In this document: one piece after another, positions 17,195 to 26,520 of the stretch
How the letters are laid out: each line of letters starts with the position of its first letter
Position numbering within the stretch: the first letter of the stretch is position 1
Source: Bog-532 sp963720945
Lineage (GTDB): Bacteria > Actinomycetota > Actinomycetes > Streptosporangiales > Streptosporangiaceae
NCBI GenBank assembly: GCA_963720945.1
Contig: CAVRHH010000008.1
Location: 1-64,000 of the forward strand
Reading direction: 5' to 3'
Length of the DNA: 64,000 nt
Translations under genes and position numbers: made by a program
Notes under the pieces: model-generated
What the model was told of the DNA's origin: nothing
Database searches by the model: none
Seen by the model: only the letters and a program-made list of their open reading frames with translations

Positions 17195-18211
17195 TCAGCC
17201 CGCCGCCTGCACCGTCACGGCGTCCACGAGGCGTTCGTACTCAGCCAGGTTGACGTCACCGGACGGGTCGGCCGCGGCGGCCACGGCGACCGCGTGCTGC
17301 AGCAGGTCCGGCCATGACCAGCCGAGCAGGAGACCGGGCACCAGGCCCGCCACGAGCGCGCCCAGCGACCTGGGCGACGCGCCGCCGGCCGGGTCCCCGC
17401 CGGCCGCTGGGTCCGTCCCCGGGCGGTCCAGCGAGGCATTCCAGCGCCCGGCCTTGGTGACAACCCCGACCCGGCGGCCGGACGGGGTGGCCACGGCCGA
17501 CGCGCCCAGCCGCAGCAGCGCATCACCGGTCGTGCGGGCGTCATCGTCAGCCTCGTCCGCCCGGGCGGCTTGGCCGGCCGCCGCGGCTTCGCCAGCGGTC
17601 ACGGGCTGGGCCGGTTGCGGGACGGGCGGGCGGCGTGCCGCCGCGTCGTCATCGGCGTCAGGGACGACCAGATCGGGGCGGCGGGCGGCCGCGTGGCGCA
17701 GCGGACTGCCGCCGGCGTTGAGGATCACCGGGACACCCGCCTCGGCTGCCCAGGTGGCCAGCGACCCGTAGATCTCTGGCGGCAGGCCGGCCGGGAGGGT
17801 CCCGCACAGGACGACGGCCGTCGCATCGGCGAGCAGCCGCCGGTAGTCGCCGGCGAACCGGCCCAGCTCCTCGGTCGTCACGTAGGGCCCGGGTTCGCGC
17901 AGCCGCATCGTCCGATGCTGCGCCGGATCGGTGACCTCCAGGACGCGGCGCGACTCACGGCCGATCTCGGTGAACGCCACCGGGATCCCGGATCGGCCAA
18001 GGTCTTCCCTGATCAGCTCGCCGGCCGCGCCGCCGGTCAGGCCCGCGGCCAGGACCTCGTGGCCGAACGTGTGCAGCACCCGGGCCACGGCCACGCCGCG
18101 GCCGCCCGCGCGGTGGCGGACCCGGGAGACGTCACGCGTCGCGTGCCATGACAAGCCTTCCGCCTCGTAGGTGACGTCCAGCGCGGCGTTGAGCGTGACG
18201 GTAACGATCAC
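17195..18211 (-). CDS. PfkB-type sugar kinase-like protein lacking catalytic motif
   Basis: The fold is that of 1-phosphofructokinase and tagatose-6-phosphate kinase: MIVTVTLNAALDVTYEA start, AGGRGVAVARVLHTFGHEVL, GIPVAFTEIGRESRR, VVLCGTLPAGLPPEIYGSLA and WAAEAGVPVILNAGG. Yet the essential anion-hole and base motif GAGD near the C-terminus is replaced by GGASPRSLGALVAGL, and the GGKG-x-N substrate segment reads GGRGVA. No other frame restores GAGD, so this is not an indel artefact. An acidic Ala-rich insert (DDDAAARRPPVPQPAQP) fills the middle. It is probably a pseudo-kinase with a binding or regulatory role, or inactive. It stands alone. Confidence 0.75.
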   Translation of the reverse strand: MIVTVTLNAALDVTYEAEGLSWHATRDVSRVRHRAGGRGVAVARVLHTFGHEVLAAGLTGGAAGELIREDLGRSGIPVAFTEIGRESRRVLEVTDPAQHRTMRLREPGPYVTTEELGRFAGDYRRLLADATAVVLCGTLPAGLPPEIYGSLATWAAEAGVPVILNAGGSPLRHAAARRPDLVVPDADDDAAARRPPVPQPAQPVTAGEAAAAGQAARADEADDDARTTGDALLRLGASAVATPSGRRVGVVTKAGRWNASLDRPGTDPAAGGDPAGGASPRSLGALVAGLVPGLLLGWSWPDLLQHAVAVAAAADPSGDVNLAEYERLVDAVTVQAAG

Positions 18212-18320
18212 AGATGATCCTCACGGCAGGCGCGCGCCAGGACCATCCTCCCGGCCCTGAAAACGGGGTTCGCGTGCCGTTCGGCATCATATGCGGCACG
18301 GTGACCGCGGATAGCCCCGC

Positions 18321-18893
18321 TCAGGACGCGCGGCAGAAGCAATCCGCCAGGTGGTCGTTGACGATGCCGCAGGCCTGCATGGTCGCGTACGCGGTGACAG
18401 GCCCGGTGAACGTGAAGCCGAGCCGGCGAAGCTCGCCGGACAGCGCCTTCGAGGCGGCCGTCTGCGCCGGGACGTCCGCCAGCGTCTGCGGCGCCGGGGC
18501 CGGCTCGCCCGCGTACTTCCAGACCAGTTCGCTGAGACCGCCGGGCACGCCGAGCGCGGCGCGCGCGTTCGCGATCGCGGCCGTGATCTTCTGCCGGTTC
18601 CTGATGATGCCGGCGTCCGCGAGCAGGCGCTGCACGTCGTCGTCACCGAAGCCGGCCACCGACACGATGTGGAACCCGGCGAACGCGGCGCGGAAGTTCT
18701 CCCGTTTGCGCAGGACCGTCAGCCAGGACAGCCCGGACTGGAACGCCTCCAGGCAGAGCCGTTCGAAGATGGCCTGATCGCCGTGCAGCGGGCGGCCCCA
18801 TTCCTCGTCGTGATACGCGAGGAACTCCGGAGCGCTGAGCCCCCAGGGGCAGCGCAGCCGGCCGTCCGGGCCGGCCACCCCGCCGTCACTCAT
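18321..18893 (-). CDS. tag: DNA-3-methyladenine glycosylase I
   Basis: This 190-residue protein is the Tag base-excision repair enzyme that removes 3-methyladenine from alkylated DNA. Diagnostic segments are RCPWGLSAPEFLAYHDEEWG, QAIFERLCLEAFQSGLSWLT, KRENFRAAFAGF, and the C-terminal FTFTGPVTAYATMQACGIVN with zinc ligands including VNDHLADCFC. The ATG at 18,893 is chosen because family homology starts there. It overlaps the stop of the upstream membrane-protein gene by eight bases, so they are co-transcribed, an arrangement that I believe is common in actinomycetes. Confidence 0.92.
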   Translation of the reverse strand: MSDGGVAGPDGRLRCPWGLSAPEFLAYHDEEWGRPLHGDQAIFERLCLEAFQSGLSWLTVLRKRENFRAAFAGFHIVSVAGFGDDDVQRLLADAGIIRNRQKITAAIANARAALGVPGGLSELVWKYAGEPAPAPQTLADVPAQTAASKALSGELRRLGFTFTGPVTAYATMQACGIVNDHLADCFCRAS

Positions 18894-20040
18894 GGTCCTG
18901 CTCGCTGCCGGCCGGCTGCCGCGCTTCCTCGCGGTCCGCTGGGCCGGGGCCATCCTGGCTTTCCTCGTCGAGGCGGGCGGCGTCCTCGCGGGCCGCGCCC
19001 TGGTCCGCCTCGTCCTGCTCCTGGATGCGGGTGGCCTTTGCGCGCTGGTGTGCCGCACCCCAGACCAGGGTCTGATGGGGCCGCTCGTCCCACGTGCCGT
19101 CCGGTTCGTCCCCGGAGACGCGGGATGCGGCCGGCGGGGCGGCCGACGGCGGGGTAGCCGACGACGGGGCGGCCGTGTCCCAGAACGCCGGCGGCCGGGA
19201 CAGGTCCGCAGCATCGGCCGGCACGCGTGGCAGGTCAGGGTCTGTCACCGGTCCCGAGCCACGGTCGTCCACGTCATCGCCGTGGGCCTGCTCATACGGC
19301 TGGGCCGGCTTCCAGACCGACGGCTGAGCCGGCGCCTCCCACGTCGCGTGCTGACTTGTGCCCCAGGCCGGATCCTGGCCGGCCTCCGGGTGGGCGGGCT
19401 CCTCGTGGGCGGGCTCCTCGTGGGCGGGCTCCTCGTGGGCGGGCTCCTCGTGGGCGGGCTCCTCGTGGGCGGGCTCCTCGTGGGCGGCGTCGGCGTAACT
19501 GGCGGTCTCATGCGGGGGCTGGCCGTGGGCGGCCGCCTCGTAGGCCGGTTCCTCCGGCCCGGCATCCGCGTAGCCGGTGGTCTCGTACGGGGACTCTTCA
19601 TGGGCGGGCGCCCCGTAGGGGGCTCCCTGCGGCCCGGGCTCCCCGGCGGCCGCCTCGTCACGCAGGGGCCACGCCGGGATGGTGTCCTCGCCCGCCGCCG
19701 GCCCGGACGCCGGGTCCGGGATCGCGGGCCGGGCCTCCAGCGGGTGCTCCCCGGCCTGTCCGCGCAGGTCGGACACCTCCTGCTCAAGGGCGGAGATCCG
19801 GACGTCCCGTTCGGTCACGGCCCGCGCGATGGCCTCCAGCGCCTCATCGGTGATGCGCATGTTGTAGCCCCACGCGGCCGAGGGCGGGCGCATCATCACG
19901 ACATCGGCCGCGGTGACCGGGCCGAGGTCGATAGGCGGATAGTCGGGATACTCCGGGGCCATCTCCCCGCCGCGGCCAGAAGCGACCACGACGACGCCGG
20001 CCAGGATGATGACCGCCGCCACAAGCATGAGCACAGGCAC
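18886..20040 (-). CDS. DivIVA-like single-pass membrane protein with acidic repeats
   Basis: A membrane protein of about 384 residues from the GTG at 20,040. One N-terminal helix (MLVAAVIILAGVVVVASGRG) is followed by a conserved actinobacterial block (DLGPVTAADVVMMRPP, AWGYNMRITDEALEAIARAV) and a short coiled coil (ERDVRISALEQEVSDLRG). This N-terminal part is typical of DivIVA-domain membrane proteins found next to tag. The remaining 250 residues are disordered and acidic, with a perfect tandem pentapeptide EEPAH encoded by a 15-bp repeat. It ends inside the tag start. The GTG has no clear ribosome site; the start could be a few codons away. Confidence 0.7.
   Translation of the reverse strand: MPVLMLVAAVIILAGVVVVASGRGGEMAPEYPDYPPIDLGPVTAADVVMMRPPSAAWGYNMRITDEALEAIARAVTERDVRISALEQEVSDLRGQAGEHPLEARPAIPDPASGPAAGEDTIPAWPLRDEAAAGEPGPQGAPYGAPAHEESPYETTGYADAGPEEPAYEAAAHGQPPHETASYADAAHEEPAHEEPAHEEPAHEEPAHEEPAHEEPAHPEAGQDPAWGTSQHATWEAPAQPSVWKPAQPYEQAHGDDVDDRGSGPVTDPDLPRVPADAADLSRPPAFWDTAAPSSATPPSAAPPAASRVSGDEPDGTWDERPHQTLVWGAAHQRAKATRIQEQDEADQGAAREDAARLDEESQDGPGPADREEARQPAGSEQDHE
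19390..19479 (-). repeat. 15-bp tandem repeat, six perfect copies
   Basis: Six identical copies of gtgggcgggctcctc (plus strand), encoding HEEPA-type pentapeptides at about residues 188 to 217 of the DivIVA-like protein, with degenerate copies on both sides. The identity at DNA level suggests recent slippage, so copy number probably varies between strains. Confidence 0.9.
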
Positions 20041-20141
20041 GTTATGAATCGTGCCATGCCCGGCGAGTGGAGTGGCAACTAAGGGACGTTTCACCGCGCG
20101 GCGCCGTTGCCCGCGCGGCGCCTGGGTCAGGCGGGCCTGGA

Positions 20142-20914
20142 TCAGGCGTCCAGGTCGCGCACGAAGCCCTGGTGATTGTGTGCATCGGTGATGATGCGCA
20201 CCACCTCGTCGGCATCGTCCGCGACGTGCACCAGGTCCAGGTCGATGGGCGCGACGTTCCCCGCGGCGCACATCGTGGTCTTCAGCCAGGACAGCAGGCC
20301 CGACCAGTAGGAGCTGCCGACCAGCACGATCGGGAACTTGGTGATCTTGCCGGTCTGCACCAGGGTGAGCGCCTCGAACAGCTCATCCATCGTCCCGAAG
20401 CCGCCCGGCAGCACCACGAACGCCTGCGAGTACTTCACGAATACCGTCTTGCGGACGAAGAAGTAGCGGAACTCCAGGCCGATGTCGACGTACTGATTCA
20501 GCCCCAGTTCAAGCGGCAGCTCGATGCCCAGGCCGACGGACACGCCGCCGGCCCGGCGGCGCCCTTGTTGGCCGCCTCCATGATCCCCGGGCCGCCCCCG
20601 GTGATGATCGCGTAGCCCGCTTTGGCCAGGCCCCCGCCGATGCGCTCGGCGAGCTCGTACTCGGGGCTGGCCCGCGGTGCCCGGGCCGAGCCGAAGATGG
20701 ATACCGCGATCCCCAGCTCGGCCAGGAGCCCGAAGCCCTCGACGAACTCGGCCTGTATCCGCATGACCCGCCACGGGTCGGTGTGCACCCAGTCGGCCGG
20801 ACCCCGCCGGTCAAGCAGCCGCTGGTCTGTCGTGGTCGACGGGATCTGCCTGCCCCGCAGGGTCGCAGGTCCCTGCCGGCGCTCCCGCCGGTTTGCATCG
20901 GAATTCACGCTCAT
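20142..20914 (-). CDS. LOG family (TIGR00730) protein, frameshifted
   Basis: LOG-type Rossmann protein; family members include cytokinin-riboside-monophosphate phosphoribohydrolases and nucleotide 5'-monophosphate nucleosidases. The first part (start at 20,914, preceded by ggggggacg) contains SIFGSARAPRASPEYELAER and GGGPGIMEAANKGA; the second part, in another frame, continues GGVSVGLGIELPLELGLNQY and has the signature PGGFGTMDELFEALTLVQ. The frames join at about 20,545 to 20,560, where adding one base to a G/C run would restore ANKGA-to-AGGVSVG. Everything else is intact, so a sequencing indel is likelier than true loss. In that case a full protein of about 257 residues is made. Confidence 0.85.
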
Positions 20915-21005
20915 CGTCCCCCCAACGGTAATAGCGCCGGCGCAGTGTTTCACGCCGCTCCCCGCGCTACGCCGGCCGGTTCCCCCGCCCGTTTACGAGC
21001 TGACC

Positions 21006-21869
21006 TCAGGCGTTCACGCCATGGTCGCGGAGGATTTCGTTCAGCGAGGCCTTGTCGTGGCGGTCGCCCTCCTGCAGCCGCCGCAGCACCAGCACGCACG
21101 GCAGGCCGAAGTCCCCGCCCGGGAAGGTCCGGGTGCGGGTCCCGCTGACGCAGACCGACCACTCGGGCGCTTCACCGCGGGGCAGTTCCGCCCCGCTCTG
21201 CGCGTCAATCACATGCGTGCTCGCGGTCAGGATGGTGCCGGCGCCCAGCACGGCGCCGCGGCCGACCCGGGCCCCGTCCACGACCATGCTGCGTGACCCG
21301 ATGAACGCGTCGTCCCCGACCATCACCGGCACGGCGTTCGGCGGCTCCAGCACGCCGCCGATGCCCACGCCGCCGGATAGGTGCACGTTCTTGCCGATCT
21401 GGGCGCACGAGCCCACGGTGGCCCAGGTGTCCACCATGGTGCCCTCATCGACGTAGGCGCCGATGTTGACGAACGACGGCATCAGCACCACACCCGGCGC
21501 GACGTAGGCGCCCCAGCGGGCGATCGCGCCCGGCACCACCCGGACCCCGTCCAGGCGCGTCTTGAGCGGCACCCGGTCCTGATACCGGAAATCCCCGGCC
21601 TGGGACCGGCTCATCGGCAGCAGCCGGAACGCGAGCAGGATGGCGCGCTTGGCCCGCTCGTCCACCACGGCCTTCCCGGTCGCCGGGCCGGCCCACGCCA
21701 CCCTGGCCTCCCCGGAATCGAGCTGGTCGATCGCGGCCGTCACCTCGGCCCGCGCGGACGCGTCGTCCGGGGTGAGCCGGGAGCGGTATTCCCACAGCTC
21801 ATCGATGCGGAACGACAGCGGCGACGCCAGTTCGGCCGCGCTGGCGGCCCCGGCAGATGACTCCTCCAT
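21006..21869 (-). CDS. dapD: 2,3,4,5-tetrahydropyridine-2,6-dicarboxylate N-succinyltransferase
   Basis: DapD transfers succinyl from succinyl-CoA to tetrahydrodipicolinate in lysine/diaminopimelate synthesis, and so feeds peptidoglycan. The 287-residue protein is of the actinobacterial type, with a left-handed beta-helix of hexapeptide repeats: GAYVAPGVVLMPSFVNIGAY, GTMVDTWATVGSCAQIGKNV, LSGGVGIGGVLEP, and GDDAFIGSRSMVVDGARVGR. The start at 21,869 gives MEESSAGAASAAELASPLSF. The partner dapC lies 1.5 kb away on the other strand, with fdxA immediately before dapC. Confidence 0.93.
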   Translation of the reverse strand: MEESSAGAASAAELASPLSFRIDELWEYRSRLTPDDASARAEVTAAIDQLDSGEARVAWAGPATGKAVVDERAKRAILLAFRLLPMSRSQAGDFRYQDRVPLKTRLDGVRVVPGAIARWGAYVAPGVVLMPSFVNIGAYVDEGTMVDTWATVGSCAQIGKNVHLSGGVGIGGVLEPPNAVPVMVGDDAFIGSRSMVVDGARVGRGAVLGAGTILTASTHVIDAQSGAELPRGEAPEWSVCVSGTRTRTFPGGDFGLPCVLVLRRLQEGDRHDKASLNEILRDHGVNA

Positions 21870-21932
21870 GGAGCCGGAGCTTAGCGCCCGCACGGCGTAC
21901 AGCAGGCCGCGGCCGCCGGTACCGTCGGATGG

Positions 21933-22838
21933 GTGCCGAGAAGAAGACGAACGCGGCGGAGGGGCGCCGCGATCTTCACCGCCTGCGTGGTGGCCGTGCT
22001 GGCCGTCGCCGGTTACTTCGCCTACTCGGCCCTCCAGCGCGTCACGCCGTTCCTGACCGTGGCCGGCTGCCAGGCGGGCAGCGGCACCAGCGCCGTCCCG
22101 CTCGATCCGCAGCAGGCCAGCATCGCCGCCACGATCGCCGGGGTCGCGGCGCGCGAGCGGCTCCCGGCGCGCGCCGTCACGATCGCCTACGCGACGGCGA
22201 TGCAGGAATCGCACATGCACAACCTGGACTACGGTGACCTGGACTCGGTGGGTGTCTTCCAGCAGCGGCCCTCGGAAGGCTGGGGAACCACCAGCGAGCT
22301 CGAAGATCCGGTCTACGCCACGGCCAAGTTCTTCGGCGCGCTCACCCAGGTGCACGGCTACCTGCAGATGCCCGTGGACCAGGCCGCCCAGGCCGTCCAG
22401 CACAGCGCTGACGGGTCCGCCTACGCGCAGTACGACCTGATGGCGACCTCGATGACCAGCGCGTTCACCGGTCAGTGGCCGCACGCGGTCTGGTGCTGGC
22501 CCGGCTCAGGGCCGCAGCCGCAGGAGAACCTGGCCGCCGCCGGCCCGGCGCTGGCCGCGGCTTTCGGGCCCGGTGGGGCCGAACGGCCGATTATCGCGAT
22601 CACCTCGGCCCGTTCGGCTAAATCAGTGAGCGCGGACGTACGGGTGCAGCCGGCGGACGCCTGGACGGTAGCGTCGTGGCTGGTGACGCACGCGCAGGCC
22701 TACGGCCTCAGGGACGTGCAGTACGCCGGTTACCAGTGGACGGCGTCGGCCGGCAGCCGGGGATGGCAGCCGGAAAGCCGGTCAGGCAGCCCAGCGGACG
22801 CGGCGAGCGCGACCAGCGGAAGTATCCTGCTGCACTGA
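21933..22838 (+). CDS. Membrane-anchored lytic-transglycosylase-like protein
   Basis: A 301-residue protein that starts with a basic stretch (PRRRRTRRRG) and one membrane helix (IFTACVVAVLAVAGYFAYSA), placing the rest outside the cell. The extracytoplasmic part has a lysozyme-like core: YATAMQESHMHNLDYGDLDS then VGVFQQRPSEGWGTTSELED, where the Glu of QES is the likely catalytic acid of transglycosylase-like folds. Similar proteins are widespread in actinomycetes with unproven function. The GTG at 21,933 is chosen because it precedes the basic stretch. It is divergent from dapD by about 60 bases. Confidence 0.7.
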   Translation: MPRRRRTRRRGAAIFTACVVAVLAVAGYFAYSALQRVTPFLTVAGCQAGSGTSAVPLDPQQASIAATIAGVAARERLPARAVTIAYATAMQESHMHNLDYGDLDSVGVFQQRPSEGWGTTSELEDPVYATAKFFGALTQVHGYLQMPVDQAAQAVQHSADGSAYAQYDLMATSMTSAFTGQWPHAVWCWPGSGPQPQENLAAAGPALAAAFGPGGAERPIIAITSARSAKSVSADVRVQPADAWTVASWLVTHAQAYGLRDVQYAGYQWTASAGSRGWQPESRSGSPADAASATSGSILLH

Positions 22839-23008
22839 GGCATACCATGCTCGGGACCGGCATACTGATCGCGAACAGTAATCAGCTGGCCGGCGACCGC
22901 GGCCACTGGTGGCACGCCCCGGACTGGCCGGTGGCCAGAATGGAATGAAAGCAGCGAAAAGGCCCGGGCTGCAGGCCTGCCGAGCCCGGACGACAGAGGA
23001 GTTCACAC

Positions 23009-23335
23009 GTGACCTACGTCATCGCGCTACCCTGCGTCGATGTGCTTGACAGGGCATGCATCGAAGAGTGCCCGGTGGACTGCATTTACGAGGGCGAGCG
23101 CATGCTCTACATCCACCCGGACGAGTGCGTGGACTGCGGGGCGTGCGAGCCGGTGTGCCCGGTCGAGGCTATCTACTACGAAGACGACGTGCCGGACCAG
23201 TGGAAGGACTACTACAAGGTCAACGTCGACTTCTTCGAGGACCTCGGCTCACCGGGCGGCGCGTCCAAGACCGGCAAGATCGGCAAGGATCACCCGCTGG
23301 TCGCGGCGCTGCCGCCGCAGGGGGAAGAAAGCTGA
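23009..23335 (+). CDS. fdxA: Ferredoxin, 7Fe-8S type
   Basis: A 108-residue FdxA ferredoxin. The N-terminal cluster region is VDVLDRACIEECPVDCIYEG and the second cluster uses CVDCGACEPVCPVEAIYYED; the spacing fits one 3Fe-4S and one 4Fe-4S cluster, as in mycobacterial FdxA. It acts as a soluble one-electron carrier. A strong agaggag site precedes the GTG start. Its stop overlaps the start of dapC, so the two genes are coupled, a frequent arrangement in actinomycetes. Confidence 0.95.
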   Translation: MTYVIALPCVDVLDRACIEECPVDCIYEGERMLYIHPDECVDCGACEPVCPVEAIYYEDDVPDQWKDYYKVNVDFFEDLGSPGGASKTGKIGKDHPLVAALPPQGEES

Positions 23336-24447
23336 CCCTCGCCGCACGGTTGCCGGCCTTCACCTGGGACCGGGTCGCGCGCTACCGCAAGGAGGCCGAG
23401 CGGCACCCGGATGGGATCGTCGACCTCTCCATCGGGGCCCCCGTCGACCCGGTGCCGGAAACGGTCAGGGCCGCGCTCGCGGCGGCCGCCAACGCACCCG
23501 GTTACCCGCTGACCCGGGGGACCCCGGCGGTGCGCGAGGCGGCGGCGGGATGGCTGGCGCGCCGGCACGGCGTGACGGTCAGCCCGGACGCGGTGCTGCC
23601 GGTCATCGGCACCAAGGAATTCATCGCCTGGCTGCCGACGATGCTCGGCTGCGGCGCCGGGGACACGGTGGTGTACCCGGCGCTGGCCTACCCCACGTAT
23701 GACGCCGGGGCCCGCCTCGCGGGTGCCACGTCACTGGCCACCAGCAGCACGCTCGCGCTCGGCCCGCAACCGGTCCGGCTGGCCTGGGTGAACTCGCCCT
23801 CCAACCCGACCGGGCAGGTCCTACCGCCGGAGCACCTGGCGAAAATGGTGCGCTGGGCCCGGGAACGCGGGACCGTCCTGGCCTCGGACGAGTGCTACAT
23901 CGAGCAGGGCTGGGACGCGTCGCCGGTATCCGTGCTGCGGCCGGAGATCTGCGGTGGCTCAGCCGATGGGCTGCTCGCGGTCCACTCGCTATCCAAGCGC
24001 TCCAACATGGCCGGTTACCGCGCCGGATTCGTCACCGGCGACCCCGGGCTGATCGCCGGGCTGCACGAGATCCGGCGGCACGCCGGGATGATCGTGCCCG
24101 CCCCCATCCAGGCCGCGATGATCGCCGCCCTGGACGACGACGCGCACGCCGACGAGCAGCGCGAGCGGTACCGCTCGCGGCGGATCGTGCTGCGGGCCGC
24201 CCTGACCGCCGCGGGCTGGGTGATCGAGCATTCGGAGGCCGGGCTGTACCTGTGGGCGGCCCGGCCCGGATCCGACGGCTGGGAGTCGGCCCGGGTACTG
24301 GCCGAGGCCGGGATCCTGGTGTCGCCGGGTGAGCTATACGGCGCGGCGGGCACCCCCTACATCCGCATGGCGCTGACCGCCACCGACGAGCGCGTCGCCG
24401 CCGCAGCCGGCCGCCTCACCGCCCTGGCCTGGGGATCACGGGCCTGA
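23332..24447 (+). CDS. dapC: Succinyldiaminopimelate transaminase
   Basis: DapC is the PLP-dependent class I/II aminotransferase that converts N-succinyl-2-amino-6-ketopimelate to N-succinyl-diaminopimelate, the step after DapD. Family segments are AARLPAFTWDRVARYRKEAE, IDLSIGAP-like VDLSIGAPVD, PGYPLTRGTPAVREA, WVNSPSNPTGQVL and the PLP-lysine region SLSKRSNMAGYRAGF. Homology begins right at CTG 23,332 (reads LTLAARLPAF), eight bases after an aggggga site and overlapping the fdxA stop as CTGA. That makes CTG the probable, unusual start; a TTG at 23,350 is the alternative. About 371 residues. Confidence 0.9.
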   Translation: MTLAARLPAFTWDRVARYRKEAERHPDGIVDLSIGAPVDPVPETVRAALAAAANAPGYPLTRGTPAVREAAAGWLARRHGVTVSPDAVLPVIGTKEFIAWLPTMLGCGAGDTVVYPALAYPTYDAGARLAGATSLATSSTLALGPQPVRLAWVNSPSNPTGQVLPPEHLAKMVRWARERGTVLASDECYIEQGWDASPVSVLRPEICGGSADGLLAVHSLSKRSNMAGYRAGFVTGDPGLIAGLHEIRRHAGMIVPAPIQAAMIAALDDDAHADEQRERYRSRRIVLRAALTAAGWVIEHSEAGLYLWAARPGSDGWESARVLAEAGILVSPGELYGAAGTPYIRMALTATDERVAAAAGRLTALAWGSRA

Positions 24448-24709
24448 TACGCCCGGGACCGGACAGTGGAGCGACCGAAGGCCTGGCATCACGGCCGCAG
24501 CCAGGCCCGCGACGCCATCGGGCCAGTTCCTGACCATGGCGACCGCCTCGCAGGCCACGCAGGTGACCCTCGGACTGGCCGTTATCAAGTCGTTACATAG
24601 GCCGGCGTATCTCGCGGCACGGGGACTCGCTCCGTACATATTGGTGGCATCCGCCCCATTTTCGGCTGGACGTTTACGCCCACCGGACTCAGGATGAGGT
24701 GCGTCGCAC

Positions 24710-26515
24710 ATGCCGGAGCCGAACGTGAAATGGTTCTTCCAGCCTTCTGGCGGTGACGGGGAAGGGCAGGGCGGCCGTGACGGGACAGGCCGGGGTGACG
24801 AGGGGGACTCCGCGCCTGGCCTGATCGACCTGCCGGCGGCTCTGCTGGAACGGCACGGCGCCCGGGTGCTCGACCCCGGGGAAGCCGCGGCGGTAGCAGG
24901 CTTCCCGGTACCACGGCCGACGGTCTACCGGGCCAGGACGCTGCTGGTACCTGACTACTTGCTACAGCAGCAGCCCTTCGTCGAGAAGATCAACACGATC
25001 CTCGCCGACGTCGGGATGGAACTGAAGCCGCCCAGGCCGTTCGACGACACGGCCGACCAGGAAGGGGACGTCTTCGAGGCGTTGCGGCAACTGCCTCGTC
25101 CTACGGTCCTGGAACCGGTGGAAGGCCGCCCGGTGGTGGTCGACGCGTGGGTAGCCTTGCAGGCGGTTCGCGCGGCCACCGTCCGGCGGCAACCGGCGCC
25201 GGACGAGGCTGCCACCGGCCCGGAGCGTCCGGTGCTGGACAAGGCGGTCGTTGAGCAGATTTCGCTGGAGCATCTGCTGATCGGCTCGGCCATTACCGGG
25301 AGTCCGGCCAGCAATTCGGGCGGCATCGCGGGAGGACCGGGCAGCGGCAGCGACGTCAGCGAGCCCACCACGACCGACTCCTACCTGTTCAGCGGAGGCG
25401 ACCCGCGCACTCCGATCGCGGTCATCATGAACAAGCCCGAGCGCAGGTCGCAGGGCGCCTGCGCGGAAATCTTCGGTCGGCGTCCGGTGATAGCGGTGCT
25501 TGATTCGGGTATCCGCGCTCATCCTTGGCTGGACGTCACGGCGGCGCCGGGGGGCGGTTACAAAACCGACCCCCCCGATGGCTTCGTCCAGATCGATGAG
25601 GAGATTCAGGACGCCATCCGCAAGGAAGGCCAGCATGCGGCGGACAACGGCGATAAGCACCGCCAGGTTATCGAGGACGCTTCGGACGCGCCGATCACAG
25701 CGAACCGCCTGGTTGGTGAACTCAACCCAGCCCTCGGTCACTCTTCGTTCATCGTAGGCATCGTGCGCCAGGTCACACCCGATGCCCAGGTCCTGGCCGT
25801 GCGGATCATGCACAGCGACGACATTCTCAACGAGGGTGACATCATCTGCGCGCTCCGCCACCTGGCCAAGCGGATCGCGCTAGCCGAGGAAGGCGACCTG
25901 GCGGCGATGGTTGATGTGGTTTCGCTGTCATTCGGCTACTTCAGCGAATCCCGGCACGACGACGTGGTGCTGACTTCCGGGCTGTGGCGGGTGATCAAGG
26001 TCCTGCTCAGCCTGGGCGTCGTCGTCGCCGCCGCCGCGGGAAACTTCGCCACGAGCCGCAGGTTCTACCCGGCGGCCTTCGCGCGGGAAACCGTCCCGGC
26101 CGGCCAGGTGCCCGTGATCAGCGTTGGCGCACTCAACCCGAACGGCACCAAGGCGGTCTTCAGCAACGATGGCCATTGGGTAACAGCCTGGGCCCGGGGC
26201 GCCGCCATGGTCAGCACCTACCCCATCGACGTGGACGCCAGCCGCACCCCCGAGCTCAGGATTCCTGTCAACCGGCGGCCACTGGGGGACGTACCGCCCG
26301 GACGTGAAGCACTCGATCCGAATGACTACTCCGACGGCTTCGCGGTCTGGAGCGGCACGTCGTTCTCGGCTCCCTACCTGGCCGCGCTCATCACCAGATC
26401 GATGCTGGAGGGCGCAGCGCGTAGCGGGTCCGGCCTGCGACTGGACGTTCCTGGGAAGCAAGCAGCGAGGGAGCGGGCGGCGGCTGCCCTGGATAATCTG
26501 CCCCGGCAGGGCTGA
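24710..26515 (+). CDS. S8 (subtilisin-like) serine protease, cytoplasmic
   Basis: A 601-residue subtilase with no signal peptide. The catalytic triad is visible: D265 in VIAVLDSGIRAHPWLD, H344 in LGHSSFIVGIV, and S551 in SGTSFSAPYLAALI; oxyanion N445 lies in AAAGNFATSRRFYPAAF. The first 240 residues form an N-terminal region of unknown fold (LARTLLVPDYLLQQQPFVEK-like segment YRARTLLVPDYLLQQQPFVE). It is the first gene of a same-strand cluster and ends five bases before the ECF sigma gene. Lack of export signal together with a caspase-like partner suggests intracellular, regulated proteolysis. This role is inferred from context. Confidence 0.9.
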   Translation: MPEPNVKWFFQPSGGDGEGQGGRDGTGRGDEGDSAPGLIDLPAALLERHGARVLDPGEAAAVAGFPVPRPTVYRARTLLVPDYLLQQQPFVEKINTILADVGMELKPPRPFDDTADQEGDVFEALRQLPRPTVLEPVEGRPVVVDAWVALQAVRAATVRRQPAPDEAATGPERPVLDKAVVEQISLEHLLIGSAITGSPASNSGGIAGGPGSGSDVSEPTTTDSYLFSGGDPRTPIAVIMNKPERRSQGACAEIFGRRPVIAVLDSGIRAHPWLDVTAAPGGGYKTDPPDGFVQIDEEIQDAIRKEGQHAADNGDKHRQVIEDASDAPITANRLVGELNPALGHSSFIVGIVRQVTPDAQVLAVRIMHSDDILNEGDIICALRHLAKRIALAEEGDLAAMVDVVSLSFGYFSESRHDDVVLTSGLWRVIKVLLSLGVVVAAAAGNFATSRRFYPAAFARETVPAGQVPVISVGALNPNGTKAVFSNDGHWVTAWARGAAMVSTYPIDVDASRTPELRIPVNRRPLGDVPPGREALDPNDYSDGFAVWSGTSFSAPYLAALITRSMLEGAARSGSGLRLDVPGKQAARERAAAALDNLPRQG

Positions 26516-26520
26516 CTGCG

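Noticed and set aside
20498..20953. Two separate genes at the LOG locus
   Set aside because: Both halves belong to one LOG protein; a single missing base in a G/C run explains the split better.
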